DNA of 64,000 bases from Micrasema longulum (Eukaryota; Arthropoda; Insecta; Trichoptera; Brachycentridae), in assembly GCA_022494885.1 (NCBI GenBank), contig JAGVSM010003940.1:1-64000 (forward strand), written 5' to 3'. This document shows, in pieces, positions 10,691 to 22,669 of this stretch. A model generated the notes under the pieces. That model saw only the letters and a list, made by a program, of their open reading frames with translations. It was not told the origin of the DNA and ran no database searches. The translations under genes and the position numbers were made by a program. Numbering within the stretch: the first letter of the stretch is position 1; each line of letters starts with the position of its first letter.

Positions 10691-11148
10691 GACTATTATT
10701 TACACACTTACTATAATTTTTTTTATATATTTTGTATGGTAAAAAATTTTTAAGCAAAAATTTAAAATATTCGGTATTGAAATCATTATGTTACCTTGAT
10801 GATGCTGGCTAGTTTACATTACTCCTGGATCATACGGGTTAACCCTTCTAGAGATATGATGCCCTGATAACCGTTGTCACTATTACACTGCGCCTTTTGT
10901 TCAATATAAGGGCCCCTACCCCTTTCAAGAAGAGTAATCTTGGCCTACGTGATATAGTGACTGTTAATCCTTTGACGCCGAAATATAAGTTGAAAAAAGA
11001 ATGAATTTAAAAAAGCATATGGTCAAATGCAAAATTCAAAGATTCTAAAGTGCAGTATTTTGTTTTCGCTATCAAAGTTTTCAGCATTTTTTGAAAATAA
11101 ATAAAGGTAATATAAGTTAATTAAAAAATAATATCAAACAGTTTTCAG

Positions 11149-11457
11149 TTGACCGATCCATTGTTGATACATTCCAAACAAATAACATGGTTGCGAATTA
11201 TGTGGCTATGCATTGGTCAAGTACTGTCACAACTTCTACGTCCTTTGGACCCACACCTTATGTATTCTTTGATCAACCTACATATTAAGACCTTGTGTCG
11301 TAAATCACGCGTTTATTTTGTTGAGCGTGTGCCGCATCATGAGCTCTGTTTTCGCCAACCACCAGTATTAAGCTCCAGATCGAAAAATTGCCCTAGTGTT
11401 AGTGCCACTCGCAAAAGACCATTTGGACCACATCAATTCCATCGAAAACAAAGATAA
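11149..11457. other. Unrecognised island of more complex sequence
   Basis: A stretch of higher sequence complexity with an open frame of 102 codons on the plus strand (11149-11457) and a second partly open plus frame reading FSVDRSIVDTFQTNNMVANY. Neither matches a family I know. It may be a decayed exon or transposase. Functional coding is not supported, so no CDS is called. Confidence 0.25.
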
Positions 11458-11687
11458 AGTTAGTGGCATCCATTCCTAATCCATTTTATTTGTTGGGGTT
11501 GTGACCAATTGACACTGCATACCACATATCGAAGATACTAACGTAAAGAAAAATACCTGATTTCATAAAAAAAATAGTCAAAAAATTATTAAACAGCAAG
11601 TGAAACTTAAGCGTATAAATATATTTTATTCTTCAATTATTACTAAACTATGTACTTACTTATAAATTTAAAAAAAAAGTAATGTAA

Positions 11688-11840
11688 CCCGCAGACAAGC
11701 TTCGGCTTTGCGGGAACAAAAATACAATAATGTATGTTACTTATTTGTTAAAATGAATAAAACTTTAAAAAAAAACAAAAATTAATTTAAAATTAATACA
11801 GTCTACTCCACTAAATAATATCGCAGAAGCCCGAAGGCTT
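11688..11840. repeat. Pair of small hairpins with AAGCC..GGCTT stems
   Basis: At 11688-11714, CCCGCA and TGCGGG pair around an inner AAGC-TTCG-GCTT hairpin (11697-11708). At 11827-11840, AAGCC-CGAA-GGCTT forms a perfect 5-bp stem. The second resembles the unit of the 23-bp array at 44.75-45.17 kb. Function unknown. Confidence 0.45.
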
Positions 11841-11849
11841 TGCCCGAAA

Positions 11850-13425
11850 AACTTAACTGCTCAACAAGTGTATAGTTTATAAGGTTTTTGTTCTTTCATT
11901 GTGCGTTTTGTAATATAAATAATAAAGATGTACATAAATTAATTTTAAACATAAATACCTAGTGCCTTAAACTGTCTGAACATTTTGTTAATTATCTCTG
12001 TTTATAAAGTCTTCTTCGTTTATTCTTAAATGTAAAAATATTTCAAATAAGTATATTGTTATGTATCCTCAGCACGGGTTACCCTAGTGAGGTGGCATTA
12101 TTTTTATTATCAATCATAGTTTGTAATGGAAAAAAATATGAATAAATAAAAAAATGTTATGTTAATTATAAAACAATATTAATAACAAAATGAAAACGTT
12201 ATTAAAATGAATTGTTAATACGATTATATAATTAAAAGAAGAAAAATACAAACAAAAAACAAATAGGCAATTCTAGAAATTACTCTAGGTACCTATAAAC
12301 TTTTTTGAATACTGTTATTATTTTGTTTAGGAATAGTATAATACTGTTTGTTCAACTAAATTATTTACCAAGACATTAAATTCGAAATAGAGAGAAACGT
12401 TTACACAATTTTTGTTTTGTAATGTACCACGTCGAAAAGGTTAAGTTAATTATTATTCTATGGGATAGCGTAAATTTACCCTAAGTCAACATCATACAAA
12501 TATATGAAAGCAAAACCTTAATCTAGAATAATTAATTTAACCTTCAAGATAATGCGAAATTCATTAATTGTTCAACCTTAATACAAAATAAATATAATTT
12601 AATTGAAAATTACACCAAGCGTAGCTGAAGTTTTTTTAATACTGTTAACTATAAAAGTTATCAGGAGTTTGGTTAATAGGATTTTAAAAAACTTTTTATA
12701 CACTATATGTTCACATAATTTTCCATACGAGAAGTAAAAAAAAAAAAGTTTTATTGGTTATAAATGTAGCGTATAGGATATAAAGAATAGATGTCTATTA
12801 TTATACAAATAATAATGTCTGACAGCAGTTCACATGATTAACATTTCTGTTTAAAATAAATATATTTTAAGGTTCTTTATTAAGAAAAAAATACCGTAAT
12901 GGGTAAAAATGCCTAGAATATGCGAGCAATATAATAATGGATTTACCAAGGCAGATATTTTTCATGCCATTGAAAGTAGACAAGTGTCAAGTCATATAAA
13001 TATTGAGAGAAGCGAATATTTAATTTAATAAAAATCCATTAACTTTTTTTTGTTCTAATTAACATAATTTTAATAATAGTGTCTTCAGTGTAAACAATGT
13101 TTTTGTGTTTTTGGTGTGTGCATGGGTGACTTGGATTAGGTGATGGGATTTTCTCGAACAAGTATACATAGATAATTTTATAGAAAAAAAAACCAAGTGA
13201 AAAAAAACAAAGTTAAAATACCTTATTTAAAACCAAGAGAGAAAAGAAAAATCAGGAGAAAAAATATTACGAAGACACAAAGTATTTTTTATCAATGATT
13301 TTAATAAAACAATTAAATAATAAAAACAATATCATCAGCAATTTGTCGAGGAAAATATTTGAGTTAAATGAATTAGAACAGTTTTTAAAAAACATAAGTA
13401 AAATAATAAATAATGTTTCCATCTC
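11850..13425. other. AT-rich spacer, nothing recognised
   Basis: Very AT-rich with poly-A and poly-T runs. I saw no coding, tRNA-like or repeat-family signature. Confidence 0.5.
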
Positions 13426-13429
13426 ACAA

Positions 13430-13560
13430 CCTTGCCGGGGCTGAGTGTGAAAAAAATCTGTGAGTTTCGGAGGGGGTACCGGTAATACCCCTCACTTAAA
13501 TGCTATAAATACGACTGAAAACATGAATAAAAATATGGAACTATAATTTTCAGGTTAGGG
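13430..13560 (+). repeat. Interspersed repeat F, copy 2
   Basis: Reads GTGAAAAAAATCTGTGAGTT, GGAGGGGGTACC, then AAATGCTATAAATACGACTG. The same blocks occur in the same order on the minus strand at 2525-2405. No open frame or terminal repeat was seen. Confidence 0.5.
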
Positions 13561-14569
13561 TTTATTAAATTATTTTATAACATTTCGTGTTTTCTTTGGA
13601 ATTTATACATTTTTCATGATAAACTATTGCCAAAAGATACTATATGAATTGCGTTGCTGAATCTAGTCAAGCAACCTGTTTATAGGGAGGAACAGCGGGA
13701 AGGTGAGACGGGAATGCATGTAAAATGTAAAGAGTAAAATCCGGACTTTTGTGGTTATTTTTAAAAATAAGCAATCAATTAACAAGGATAATTTCATGTG
13801 AACTGACTAACGCACCAAAGATGACTTAACTGTAGAGCAAATGAATTATTATGCTTGCTGTTTTCACGGTGGAAAAACGAAGATAAATGTTAAGGTGAAA
13901 ATGTAAATACATTAAATAAAATGGCAAAAGAATATTTCAACAATTCAGGTACGTTCCAAACGTTATGAAACAAATATATTTGATAACAAAGTTATTGAAA
14001 TTAATAATATACAACTTGGGGGACCATAGACCATTTAGGCCCGGATTATAAAAACATATGCATTTAAAAAACGTTATTATCATTTCCAATGCCGCCACAT
14101 TTATAGGCATTGGATTATTTTGGAATATTAGTCAATTAAATGAAGGCAGACGGTTAAAAAAAGTAAGTGAAAAATATTTTGAGCCACATTTTACGTTTTC
14201 AGCTTTGAAAATTATAAAACCTGCTTGTATTGATTTTAGTCCAGCATTAAAAAATCAGGGACATGTCACAGGGGTCTGGATAATAGAAAATAATGGAATA
14301 TGAGAGGGTGTGAAATAAAACCTTTGTCATTTATCACCCTCTCGTCAGGTGTAGAGAGTGGAGGAGGTATAATTGATATGGGGCAGGTGAAATTATGACT
14401 GACGTGATGATGAAAATTGGTACAAATTTAATAATTTGAAAAATAATGTCGACGTAAAATCCACACTGTCAAAAAGACTTATTTTATAAAATTATCAAAA
14501 ACATTTTTAAATGGAATTTTAGATGACTTTATTTTTAAGCATGTTTTTAAAATATTTAGACCATTGGCT

Positions 14570-15005
14570 TCATTAAACATTCGTAATGTGTATTGCAACA
14601 GAGAAGAAAATCTTTAAAAAAAAAGGATTAACCCGCTAAGCCTCTATTTACAGGGTTGTTAGTAGGTGGAAAAGAGGGGATATGGAAGGAGGTTATGAAA
14701 AATATACCACAACACCCAAACCAATTAGAAAAAAAAAATCTCTCTTGAATTTTTTTCTGGCAATCGGGGCAAGCGGGAATCGAACCCGAAAAGTCAGTTT
14801 CACAGTTAACCGTCTAACCAACTGCGCCAAGGCGTCTTTGAGAAGAGAATATGGCAGTCTAGTCTATTTACAGGGCTTATGACCTGTCATTGGCTGGTTC
14901 AAGTGTCCATTTTACACACTGTATAACATTCACGATTCTGCCTTTGTTTAAACATCCACATTTCCTCAACTCTTCAATCTGTTGACTTTTGCGACAGATG
15001 GATTT
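14570..15005. mobile_element. Foldback MITE family G, interrupted by SINE C
   Basis: Left fragment GTATTGCAACAGAGAAGAAA (14591-14610) and right fragment beginning AATATGGCAGTCTAGTC (about 14848) are contiguous in other family G copies. The right part continues with GACCTGTCATTGGCTGG and GTATAACATTCACGATTCTG. A SINE C at 14614-14837 separates them, so the SINE is the younger insertion. Confidence 0.65.
14614..14837 (-). mobile_element. SINE family C, near full-length
   Basis: Minus-strand head: GCCTTGGCGCAGTTGGTTAG (A-box region) and TCGGGTTCGATTCCCG (perfect B-box and T-stem, about 14786-14771). The body ends AGAGGCTTAGCGGGTTAATCC followed by an A-rich tail written as the T-rich complement near 14614-14623. 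A second copy on the plus strand is at 47.9-48.1 kb. TCTTT occurs on both sides and may be a short target duplication. Confidence 0.75.
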
Positions 15006-15059
15006 GATACATTTAGTTTTTTGTTCGTTTAAAAAAAGCAGTCATAATTAATATACTTG

Positions 15060-15390
15060 GGTTTTATTTCGCACAAAATGCATGACAATGCTTAACGCAT
15101 AATGCATGTATGTATATGTGTCTGTGTATGTAAGCATATGCAAACATACACACACACATATATGTATGTGTGTATGTTTTTATATGTAAATTTATGAAAT
15201 ATTTTTCTATACGCCCATATACCAAGTTGGTACATTTCCTTATTTTTACTTATTATTGTATCTTTTAGTTTTTCTTATGCTATTTTTTATTTTCACTAAA
15301 CGTACATACTTATATTTCACTGCTGTACTTAAATGTATTTCTAGTAAATATAAAAGCCCATAGGGCGTGTAAATAAAAAAAATAAAATAT
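15060..15390 (+). repeat. LINE 3'-UTR-like region with TATG microsatellite
   Basis: A TATG/TGTG-rich microsatellite (15105-15190) is followed by T-rich sequence and an A-rich end with AAATAAAAAAAATAAAA (15371-15387). The same arrangement occurs at 62.2-62.4 and 63.25-63.56 kb. The coding part is missing, so this is inferred to be the 3' end of a truncated LINE. Confidence 0.4.
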
Positions 15391-15391
15391 T

Positions 15392-16560
15392 TTGAATAAA
15401 TATCAATATCTCTCTCAATCAATACGGCTTTCAGGAAAAAAAGGAACCGGAACCACCTTAGTAAATTTAATAAATTACATTAAAACAAACATAAATACTG
15501 GGATTCTAATCACAGGAACGATTTTAGATTTGAAAAAAACTTTCAATACAGTACATGTTGAGACCATGATGAAAAAAATGAAATGATATTAGAGTAAAAT
15601 TTCAAGACTATAAACCACTAAAATCGTACTTGGCAAACCGGAAGCAGTATACATATGTAAATAGAGGATCTTTTTTGTGTTCACTATTATATATTTGATT
15701 TATTAATGACTTTAGTACAATTTTAAAGGTAAATTTATTATGTTTGTCGACGACATTGGACTTTTCTATAAAAATAAAACAAATGTTTAATAAAACAATG
15801 ACATAAACGAGGACCTGATTATATTGACTAAATAGACAAACACAAACTTACTTACACTTCATGAAAAAAAATGCAACATTCTCCATTTTTAATCTAGAAA
15901 AAAATGACATAAAATAGATGCTCACGTAAATGATGAACGACAAACTGAAATTGAACATATTAAATACTTAGAACTAACGAAAAAATCTCATGTTTGAAGC
16001 CTTTGTAAAAAACGAATTATGTTATATGCAACGACTATGTAGAACAGGAAATCAAGTCATTAAAATTTATTCATAAATTAGCCACTGATGTATTTGTAGA
16101 TGAACTTAAACTTGAAAAAAATTGTAGTAAACATGGACACAATACGAGAATATCGAAAAAAATTGTATACAAAACCTTCTAAAACGGACAGTCGAGACTT
16201 ATAAACCAGGGACTGCCAGACAAAACTAAACAAAAGACTCAGACAAACTTTTCAAAAGATTTATTTATTTATTTATTGTGGATAACTTATATAGCGCCAT
16301 TTTCGTAATAAAATACCTCAAGGGCGCTTTACATGGTGATTCTATTGTTAAGTTAATTTAATTGAAGCTTTTAAATTTGTAATTTAATTAAAATAATTTA
16401 TTTTGTTGTCACGTGCTACGGATTTATTCAAATGATTTAGAAAGATGTATGAAATTTTATTATCAACATGGAGTGTGAATAAAAAATAAATATTATTTTT
16501 GTAAAATATAATCCGTAAGGGTTAATGAATAAATTTTCAAATAAAAAAGTAAAAAACCGG
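15392..16560 (+). pseudogene. LINE ORF2 reverse transcriptase remnant (CR1/jockey-like)
   Basis: The first 64 codons include GTGTTLVNLINYIKTNIN and ILDLKKTFNTVHVETMMKKM, the fingers motif where DLxxAFDTV is usual. After frame breaks come LKSYLANRKQYTYVNR and the catalytic FVDDIGLFY, with FVDD encoded at 15742-15753. Its two aspartates are intact, but frameshifts and stops elsewhere kill the gene. Further pieces (EIEHIKYLELT, GLPDKTKQKT) continue to the 3' end GTAATCCGTAAGG near 16510. The same 3' region occurs at 57.98-58.34 kb. An L2-like tail is inserted at 16262-16460. Confidence 0.75.
16262..16460 (-). mobile_element. L2-like LINE 3' end nested in another LINE
   Basis: Reading on the minus strand, AAGCGCCCTTGAGGTATTTT and AAAATGGCGCTATATAAGTT match the 3' UTR of the L2-like copy at 4.5-4.66 kb, as does TCTAAATCATTTGAATAAATC upstream. 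It splits the tail of the host LINE: the host's next block, related to AAAGATGTTGAAATT in the 58.2-kb copy, resumes to its right. Confidence 0.65.
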
Positions 16561-17088
16561 ATTCTGGTCCCGTAAACTTACGGATCAGAGGCCAGAGATT
16601 CAAATCTATCTAAACAAGTGTTTTTCAAACTGTGAGTCGCGACTCTGAGGGGGTACCAAAGCCTGGTTTGGGGGGACGCGGTCACAATCAAGGCAAAAAA
16701 GCGGGTGTTTTGTGTTCTATACTAAAATAAATTAATACATTGATTCCAGCGTAAAAACTGTACCTGTTTATTTTTTTATTACCTGTCGAATCTAGGTTAT
16801 ATTTTTAAGAAGCTAGTAACCGAAAAAATCTAATAAGAGTCGTCTTCTTTTTCGTTTTCGTTTTTATTTCTACCATTGAAATGAAGGTTAGTTTAAATAG
16901 ATAGAATGTGGCAAATGGCAGAAATAATTAAAAATCTTCCCCTGTAAGCTTTGAATATTTTCTTCATACAAAAAACGTCAATATTATGCATATTAAATTT
17001 CATTTTAATCATACCGTATTATAAGATGAAAAGAAATATTTGCGTTCTTATGATTTACCAAAATATTTTATAATATTGTTAATAACTT
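16560..17088. other. AT-rich spacer, nothing recognised
   Basis: A short GC-richer patch at 16610-16700 has no match in the window. The remainder is AT-rich without coding signal. Confidence 0.4.
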
Positions 17089-17089
17089 A

Positions 17090-17170
17090 CTGCTAGAAAA
17101 AGGGAACCAATCACGGACTTTTGAGCCGTGAGTCCGAAACACTAGCCACGGGACCACAACCCAATTCTGC
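17090..17170 (-). mobile_element. SINE family D, tRNA-like head
   Basis: On the minus strand TTGGGTTGTGGTCCCGTGGC leads into GACTCACGGCTCAAAAGTCC, the same tRNA-like head as at 22.56-22.65 kb. The B-box is degraded. Only the head and a short part of the body remain. Confidence 0.55.
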
Positions 17171-17294
17171 ATCATATATATGGTGCTGCTGCTTTATACC
17201 TTAGACTTAATTTCTTGATGAATTGAGAAAAAAAAAATCGGCAGTCATTAAAATCACGGGTATACAAGTAGCATATTAATAAAATTAAGGTCCT

Positions 17295-17320
17295 GAGGGA
17301 GGGGGGGGGGGTTGCCAGAT
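17295..17320. repeat. G-rich run
   Basis: GAGGGAGGG followed by a run of about ten G residues, which is unusual in this AT-rich window. Confidence 0.6.
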
Positions 17321-18059
17321 TTATTTATTTGTAAAGGGGTTGCGTTTTCAAAAAGGTTGAAAATTACTGCGCTATATCATATCTCGATTATCTCTAAAAA
17401 TATTTGAGTTTATCAGAAAAATGCAAATATTTTTGTTTCTTTTTTTTTAAATTCTGGAAAACTTTCTGCTTAATTGTAATGTTCTCTTATGTATGTAAAT
17501 AAGCCGTTAATTTTGTGAGCTTTTAGTTGTAAACGCTGAAGTTTTAATAACAGATTTACGTATTTATAATAATATTAATTAATGAATTCCGGAATGCTTG
17601 GTCATATTTATTCATAATATACAAAAATGTAAATTTACATATTCCACACAAAATGGATAGCTTTTTCCAGAAAGTGGGTACTAATTATCTAATAATGTTG
17701 AATCTGTTTATAAACATTAGGAAATTAGAAACGTTAACATAGACATAAAAGAAATATCCATTGAAACACTAATATTTATCTGTTTTCTCTCTATCCAGGC
17801 GGATAAATCTAATATACTTATAAAATGACGTGTAAAATCCGTTTGCTTACAAATTTTGAAAATAAATTTATAAAATTGGAATATAAAAACGTATTAAAAA
17901 AAAAAATAAACAACTCAATTGAACATCAGTGGTATACACATTTTTAAGTGAACTTATAATTCAAATAAATATAATAGCTATGAGTAAACAATTACATTTT
18001 TAACTCAAAAAGTAAGTATGATAATAAAAATAAGTATATAATTTTATTACACTTTAAAA

Positions 18060-18165
18060 AAAAATACCATTGACCGGGTTTCATCGTGACCGACATCATC
18101 AGACTGGTTCCAATTCCAACTTGATTTCTGTTTTCTAATAGTGAGTTACTTACAACTCGTTGAAA
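18060..18165 (+). mobile_element. SINE family D body fragment
   Basis: AACTTGATTTCTGTTTTCTA and TAGTGAGTTACTTACAACTCG match, in opposite orientation, the body of the family D SINE at 22510-22565. Upstream GACCGGGTTTCATCG is not shared with that copy. The tRNA-like head is missing. Confidence 0.45.
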
Positions 18166-18378
18166 ATATCTATGTATTCTTGTTGAAGTTCCAAATATAT
18201 ATATATATATTTTTTTAAATGGCCGCCAAAATCTAAATATTTGAGTTAATACGCATCTTAGATATGAAATCCCCAGTATACCATATATATAAGTGGAATA
18301 GAAAATATTTAAAACAAATTTATAAAGTACCTTAAATACAAAACCGGTATTTCTTATGTATCTACTCTCACTGCCTCC

Positions 18379-19035
18379 ACCTTCTATGGAATCATTTCTC
18401 TACAATACCGCAGAGTGTGTGCGAACCAACTAATGCTTCACAAAATTATGACAGGAATAGTTGACTGTACAGAGCTGCTTGGTTTAATAATAATACGTGT
18501 GCCAGCCAGGATTTGTAGACGGTACCACCTGTTTCATGTACCAATAAGTAAAACATCGTATGTTAAAAATGCTTTTCTTCGTAGGACTTTTTCAGTGTAC
18601 AATACAAAATTTACAAATATAGATTACACAAACATCACTGTCAGATTTAAAATTTACACTAAAAATGCATTATGTAACTTAGTAGACATTATAATAATAA
18701 ATATGTACATCTCCCTTCCCCTCCTTATCCTCTCTTCAAGCATTCTTGTCCTAATCCCGCCCAATTTACAGTAACTTAATGTTCTTAAAATAAATATAAA
18801 AAAATTCTTTGATTATTGAGTACATGAAAATAACATTTTTAAATGTATAAATTATATGTATTTATTTGATTTGTAATATATTTTCTTTCCTAACTTTGTA
18901 TACTATGTGGAAATCTGTTATTAATTCTGAGTTTATACACTATATCTGTTTGTTTACTATAAACATGTATGTAGAACTGTTGATTTCCCAAATAAAAAAT
19001 AAAATAAAATAAGATAAAATAAAATAAAATAATTA
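18379..19035 (+). pseudogene. LINE ORF2 C-terminus plus 3' UTR (jockey/CR1-like)
   Basis: An open frame from at least 18379 to a TAA at 18774-18776 reads GIVDCTELLGLI, then VPARICRRYHLFHVPISKT, then YVKNAF. This is the cysteine-containing DCxELLxLIxFxVP C-terminal region of jockey/CR1-group ORF2 proteins. It ends in a hydrophobic, serine- and leucine-rich tail. The 3' UTR continues to an A-rich AAATAAAATAAAATA repeat (18994-19033), as expected for a poly(A)-like LINE end. No RT or endonuclease domain is present, so it is a 5'-truncated insertion. Confidence 0.75.
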
Positions 19036-19210
19036 TAAGAACGCTAATATTTCATTTTCATTTTTAAAATAATATATGCCCTAATTTCAAATTTGTAATA
19101 GTGGGAGTTAATAATGTTCCAAAAGTGATTGGTCTTCAGAAGAATCATTAAATTCAAATATCATACCTACTCGTGAAAACGCAATGCTAAATATCTGTAG
19201 AATTAATTAT

Positions 19211-19381
19211 TTTTTTTGCACCACAACAGGCCAGGAGGCCCAATTACAGTGGTAAATTACATCACATAACACCCAGGCTTGAAAAAAATCACATTGAGTT
19301 TTTGTGTTCTCACCAGGATTCAAACCCGGAGCCTTCTGTGTGTGAGTCAAGCGTCTTGACCACTACACCACGGAGGCCGCC
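19211..19381 (-). mobile_element. SINE family A, well preserved
   Basis: Minus-strand head GCGGCCTCCGTGGTGTAGTG then GGTCAAGACGCTTGACTC, a B-box relative GGGTTTGAATCCTGG, and the body CAAGCCTGGGTGTTATGTG. It ends CTGGCCTGTTGTGGTGCAAA, followed by an A-run written as T at 19211-19217. The A-box is perfect for the family. Confidence 0.85.
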
Positions 19382-19799
19382 TAACATGCTAAAACAATTA
19401 AATTTCAGGAATAACAGTAATTAGGTAGCTCTTGATCTGGTTTTTGGATTTGATAAATGTTTGGAAGTAACTAAATCATTAGATAATCTCGAGCCTGATC
19501 ATCAACATCATCGCCCATTGATATTAACATTTATTTATTTGCCAAAGAAAGTCACGACTTTATTATTAAATTTCGTAATTCGTAAGAAGATTGTACTTTG
19601 TAAATGTATGTAGGTGTATTCAATGTTGTTATTGCTTGTATTCTATAAAAAGCGGTAAGCCGTGTAATATAAAAAAAAACAAATAATGAAGAAAACAGTT
19701 CAGTGTGTGAAATAGAAACACAACCCTGGACGAGTGTTTTCGACTCAATGGATGCTGTCAGGTCAATATTTTGAATATGGAAATCGAATGCAGACAAGT

Positions 19800-20030
19800 G
19801 CGCATCGTTGTGTAGTGGTTGACACTACGTTTTTTGTTCAAGAGATCCTGGATTAGATTCATAGCAGGGTGGATGTTTATTGTAATTGAAATTAAAATAC
19901 AATTAGTTTTACACTGCGATGTCTGATTGTTTCTGGACTGGGACCTGAAGCGTTAAACTGACCAACCTTTTCTTACAAGTAACAAAAAGTTAAGTACCAA
20001 TGCAATTCCCTATGAACTATGGGTATAGGT
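19800..20030 (+). mobile_element. SINE family B, diverged copy
   Basis: The head CGTTGTGTAGTGGTTGACAC and a B-box relative CTGGATTAGATTC are followed by GGACCTGAAGCG, CTTACAAGTAACAAAAAGTT and AATTCCCTATGAAC, the family B order. Many substitutions show an old insertion. Confidence 0.6.
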
Positions 20031-20379
20031 TAAGAAATTATGATGAAATTTCACAGCAACTCATGAAATGGTGTTTTTCCTAAGGTAAAAATCAATTATA
20101 AGTATTGCTCTTAAATAAAGCATTTCTTTTATAAAATCAGTAGACTGAGCAGTCTTAGGGCAACAAAGAAAAATATTAATTTTGTACAACAGTCGTCAGA
20201 ATAATGGGTATATCATTATCATAAGCTGGATGAGTGGGCCATGGCTCTATCCAGGATGTTGTGTCCCACGACTTTTATAAAAATAAACCAACAATGATCG
20301 CAGCTTAAACAAATTTAAACGCAATAATAATAAAAAATAAATCGCCGTTTTAAATAATTAAAAAAAGTCTAACCGTCGG

Positions 20380-20640
20380 CGTCGTTCGAACCGAACTACA
20401 CCGGGCGACCACGTGACCATACTCTACAGTCCTTTAAAGCAAGGCTGGCACGCCAATCCATTCCCCGCTGGACCTTGGGCAAGTGCACACGTCTCTCCCG
20501 GAACCCAATAGTTCCCGCGCGAAGCGTAGAAGCTTCCAGCACTTTATTCATACGAAAAAATGTGCCGATCATAAAATGTTTCCTCAGAAAACCAGCTTGG
20601 TGGGTTAGCAAAAATAACGCTCAATCATATAATAATACTA
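20380..20640. other. GC-richer island of unknown nature
   Basis: A complex-sequence island with open frames on both strands: 71 codons on minus ending near 20396 and 63 codons on plus from 20475. Neither matches a known family. It stands out in base composition but shows no repeat match in the window. Confidence 0.25.
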
Positions 20641-21340
20641 GCTTTTCCATAAAGTTCAGTGCATAATTCGCTACTCTTTTACAGATAAATAAATCAAAGC
20701 AACGCTCATTTGAAATAGCGTCCGTTAAATCGAGCCGTTTTGTTATATCAACGACTCTCCACATCTATCTTTATCTTTTAAAGTATCTTTTGAAGTATCT
20801 TTTAAAGTTACGTATCTATTTGTATAATCTTTTGTCTAATACCTTTTGTAATTAAATGCTTATTCTAGCATGGAGCGTCTCGTTACCCCACAATTTAATC
20901 GAATCCATGCACGGTGATCACGTAATGGCGTCTCGCGCAGACCTTCAACTTCAATAGCTTCTTTAAAGCGGCGGATAGTCAGGCTCCATCTCCTCTTATG
21001 AAAATTTGCTAGGATGGTTCGAATCTACGAATATCCGGTGTTTTTTTGGAGCATCCACTGTCAAGGTTTGTGGTTCAGATTCTATCTAACACAGCGCCTT
21101 TGTCATCAGGAAAAGTGAATTTTACTGTTTCCACAAAAGAACCCCCGGCCAAATTTATTTGGGTTGCTATTCACTTAGAAATAATTTTGCTTACATTCCT
21201 GTACATTATTTATCCACTGAATTAATCTCAATCAAACTGTTTTTCGAAGATAACCCCTGGCCAAATTTACAATTTAAAAAACCTGTATTTGAAAATAATG
21301 GCCACAGTAATAACATTTGAATGCCTAGAGGAATAACCCT

Positions 21341-21480
21341 GTAAGTTGTTCTAGAAACACTATTAACTATTGTACACACTGTAAATTAATATTGTCTATT
21401 TTCTGGTGTTCTGTTTCCACATAATTCTTATAATAAACTCAATTGTAACAAATGACTGACTTATAATTCTGTTCTTCCAA
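21341..21480 (+). other. Possible solo-LTR-like sequence
   Basis: A TGTAAGTTG start, an AATAAACTC polyadenylation-like signal near 21433 and a TTCTTCCA end fit the TG..CA shape of an LTR, with ACC on both sides. No primer-binding site or partner LTR was found, so this is weak. The rest of 20640-22500 holds nothing recognised. Confidence 0.2.
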
Positions 21481-22509
21481 CCGATTCACCCCCTAAAAAA
21501 GGAATAATTCGGGTACTCGAGGACCCATGGCTTCCTAAAAAGAACCCCGAGCAATACAAGACCAAGCTCTACCGGAGTGAGTCGAGGGCAAGATCGTAGT
21601 AGCAGAAGTAACACGATAAGGAGTCTCCTCCACTCTTGTTGGTTTGCTGTCCATTCTCTCCAGTTCTTTACCTCTAGCGTTGTCGTTTCTGCGATAGGGT
21701 GTTTATCAGCAGCTTCAGCCAACCTGTTTTTTTTTGTGATTGCCGGGTCATCTGAGTAGGTTTCGGTTTTTTGATTTTGAGGTTTCTTGAGTTTTTCGTA
21801 AAAGCCGGTTTTTTTCTAGGGTGAGGTTGTTAACCACACGCCAAAGTTTTTAGTATAAGGTAATTTAAATTACCAAATAACATTGTATTTTTAAATTCAT
21901 ATCATTTTTGATAAACACCCTATGTAAAGTCCTGTTATGATACTGTTGTTTACTAGAAAAAACCTTATTTATTATTTTGTTATGGGGTAAACAGCACTTT
22001 CACAAAACAATGTATGTAAGAACAAAGAACTGATTTTCCTTTGAGTTGGGTCTAAGGAATACGCGACCTTTTCTTCCTTTGTTTTGACACATGACGTTTC
22101 TTTATCTTCCTTATATGAGTTTTGTATATCACATCGTAAACAACACATTAACCGGAAATGTCACTTTTGACTAGCGGTTTCTATGCCAGCAAAATATTTG
22201 TTTACTAAATTTACAAACTGGTGATCGTAGTACAGAAAACTTGAGTAAAATACGGGTTTTATCTATAAGAAATTAGATAATACTGATTAAAATGTATTTA
22301 TTGAATGGTTATTGAAAAGAAAGAAGAATATTTCATTGTTAATAGTTAATTTTCAATAAAAAAAAAATGGCGTTTTGAGTTTGTACTATTTTTTGTAGAT
22401 GATAACTGAACTTCATTCCTGAGAGTTTTTAGGAATAATATTTTTTGATTTTTTATTTTTTGATAATTTTTTTTTATTTGCTTTCTTATGATTGACACAA
22501 ATATTTAAT

Positions 22510-22655
22510 TTTAAGGGGCCATTTTTAACGAGTTATAAATAACTCACTATTAGAAAATGGAATCAAGTTGGGGTAGAGTAGGATTCAAACCACGGACCTT
22601 TGGTCCGTGAGTCCGATACGCTAGCCACAGGACCACAACCCAATTTATAAGAACA
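22510..22655 (-). mobile_element. SINE family D
   Basis: Minus-strand tRNA-like head: TTGGGTTGTGGTCCTGTGGC (A-box TGGCTAGCG follows), GGACTCACGGACCAAAGG, then B-box GGTTTGAATCC. The body AACTTGATTCCATTTTCTAA continues to AACTCGTTAAAAATGGC. A related head occurs at 17.1 kb and the body alone at 18.1 kb. Confidence 0.7.
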
Positions 22656-22669
22656 ACAATCTGATTTAA

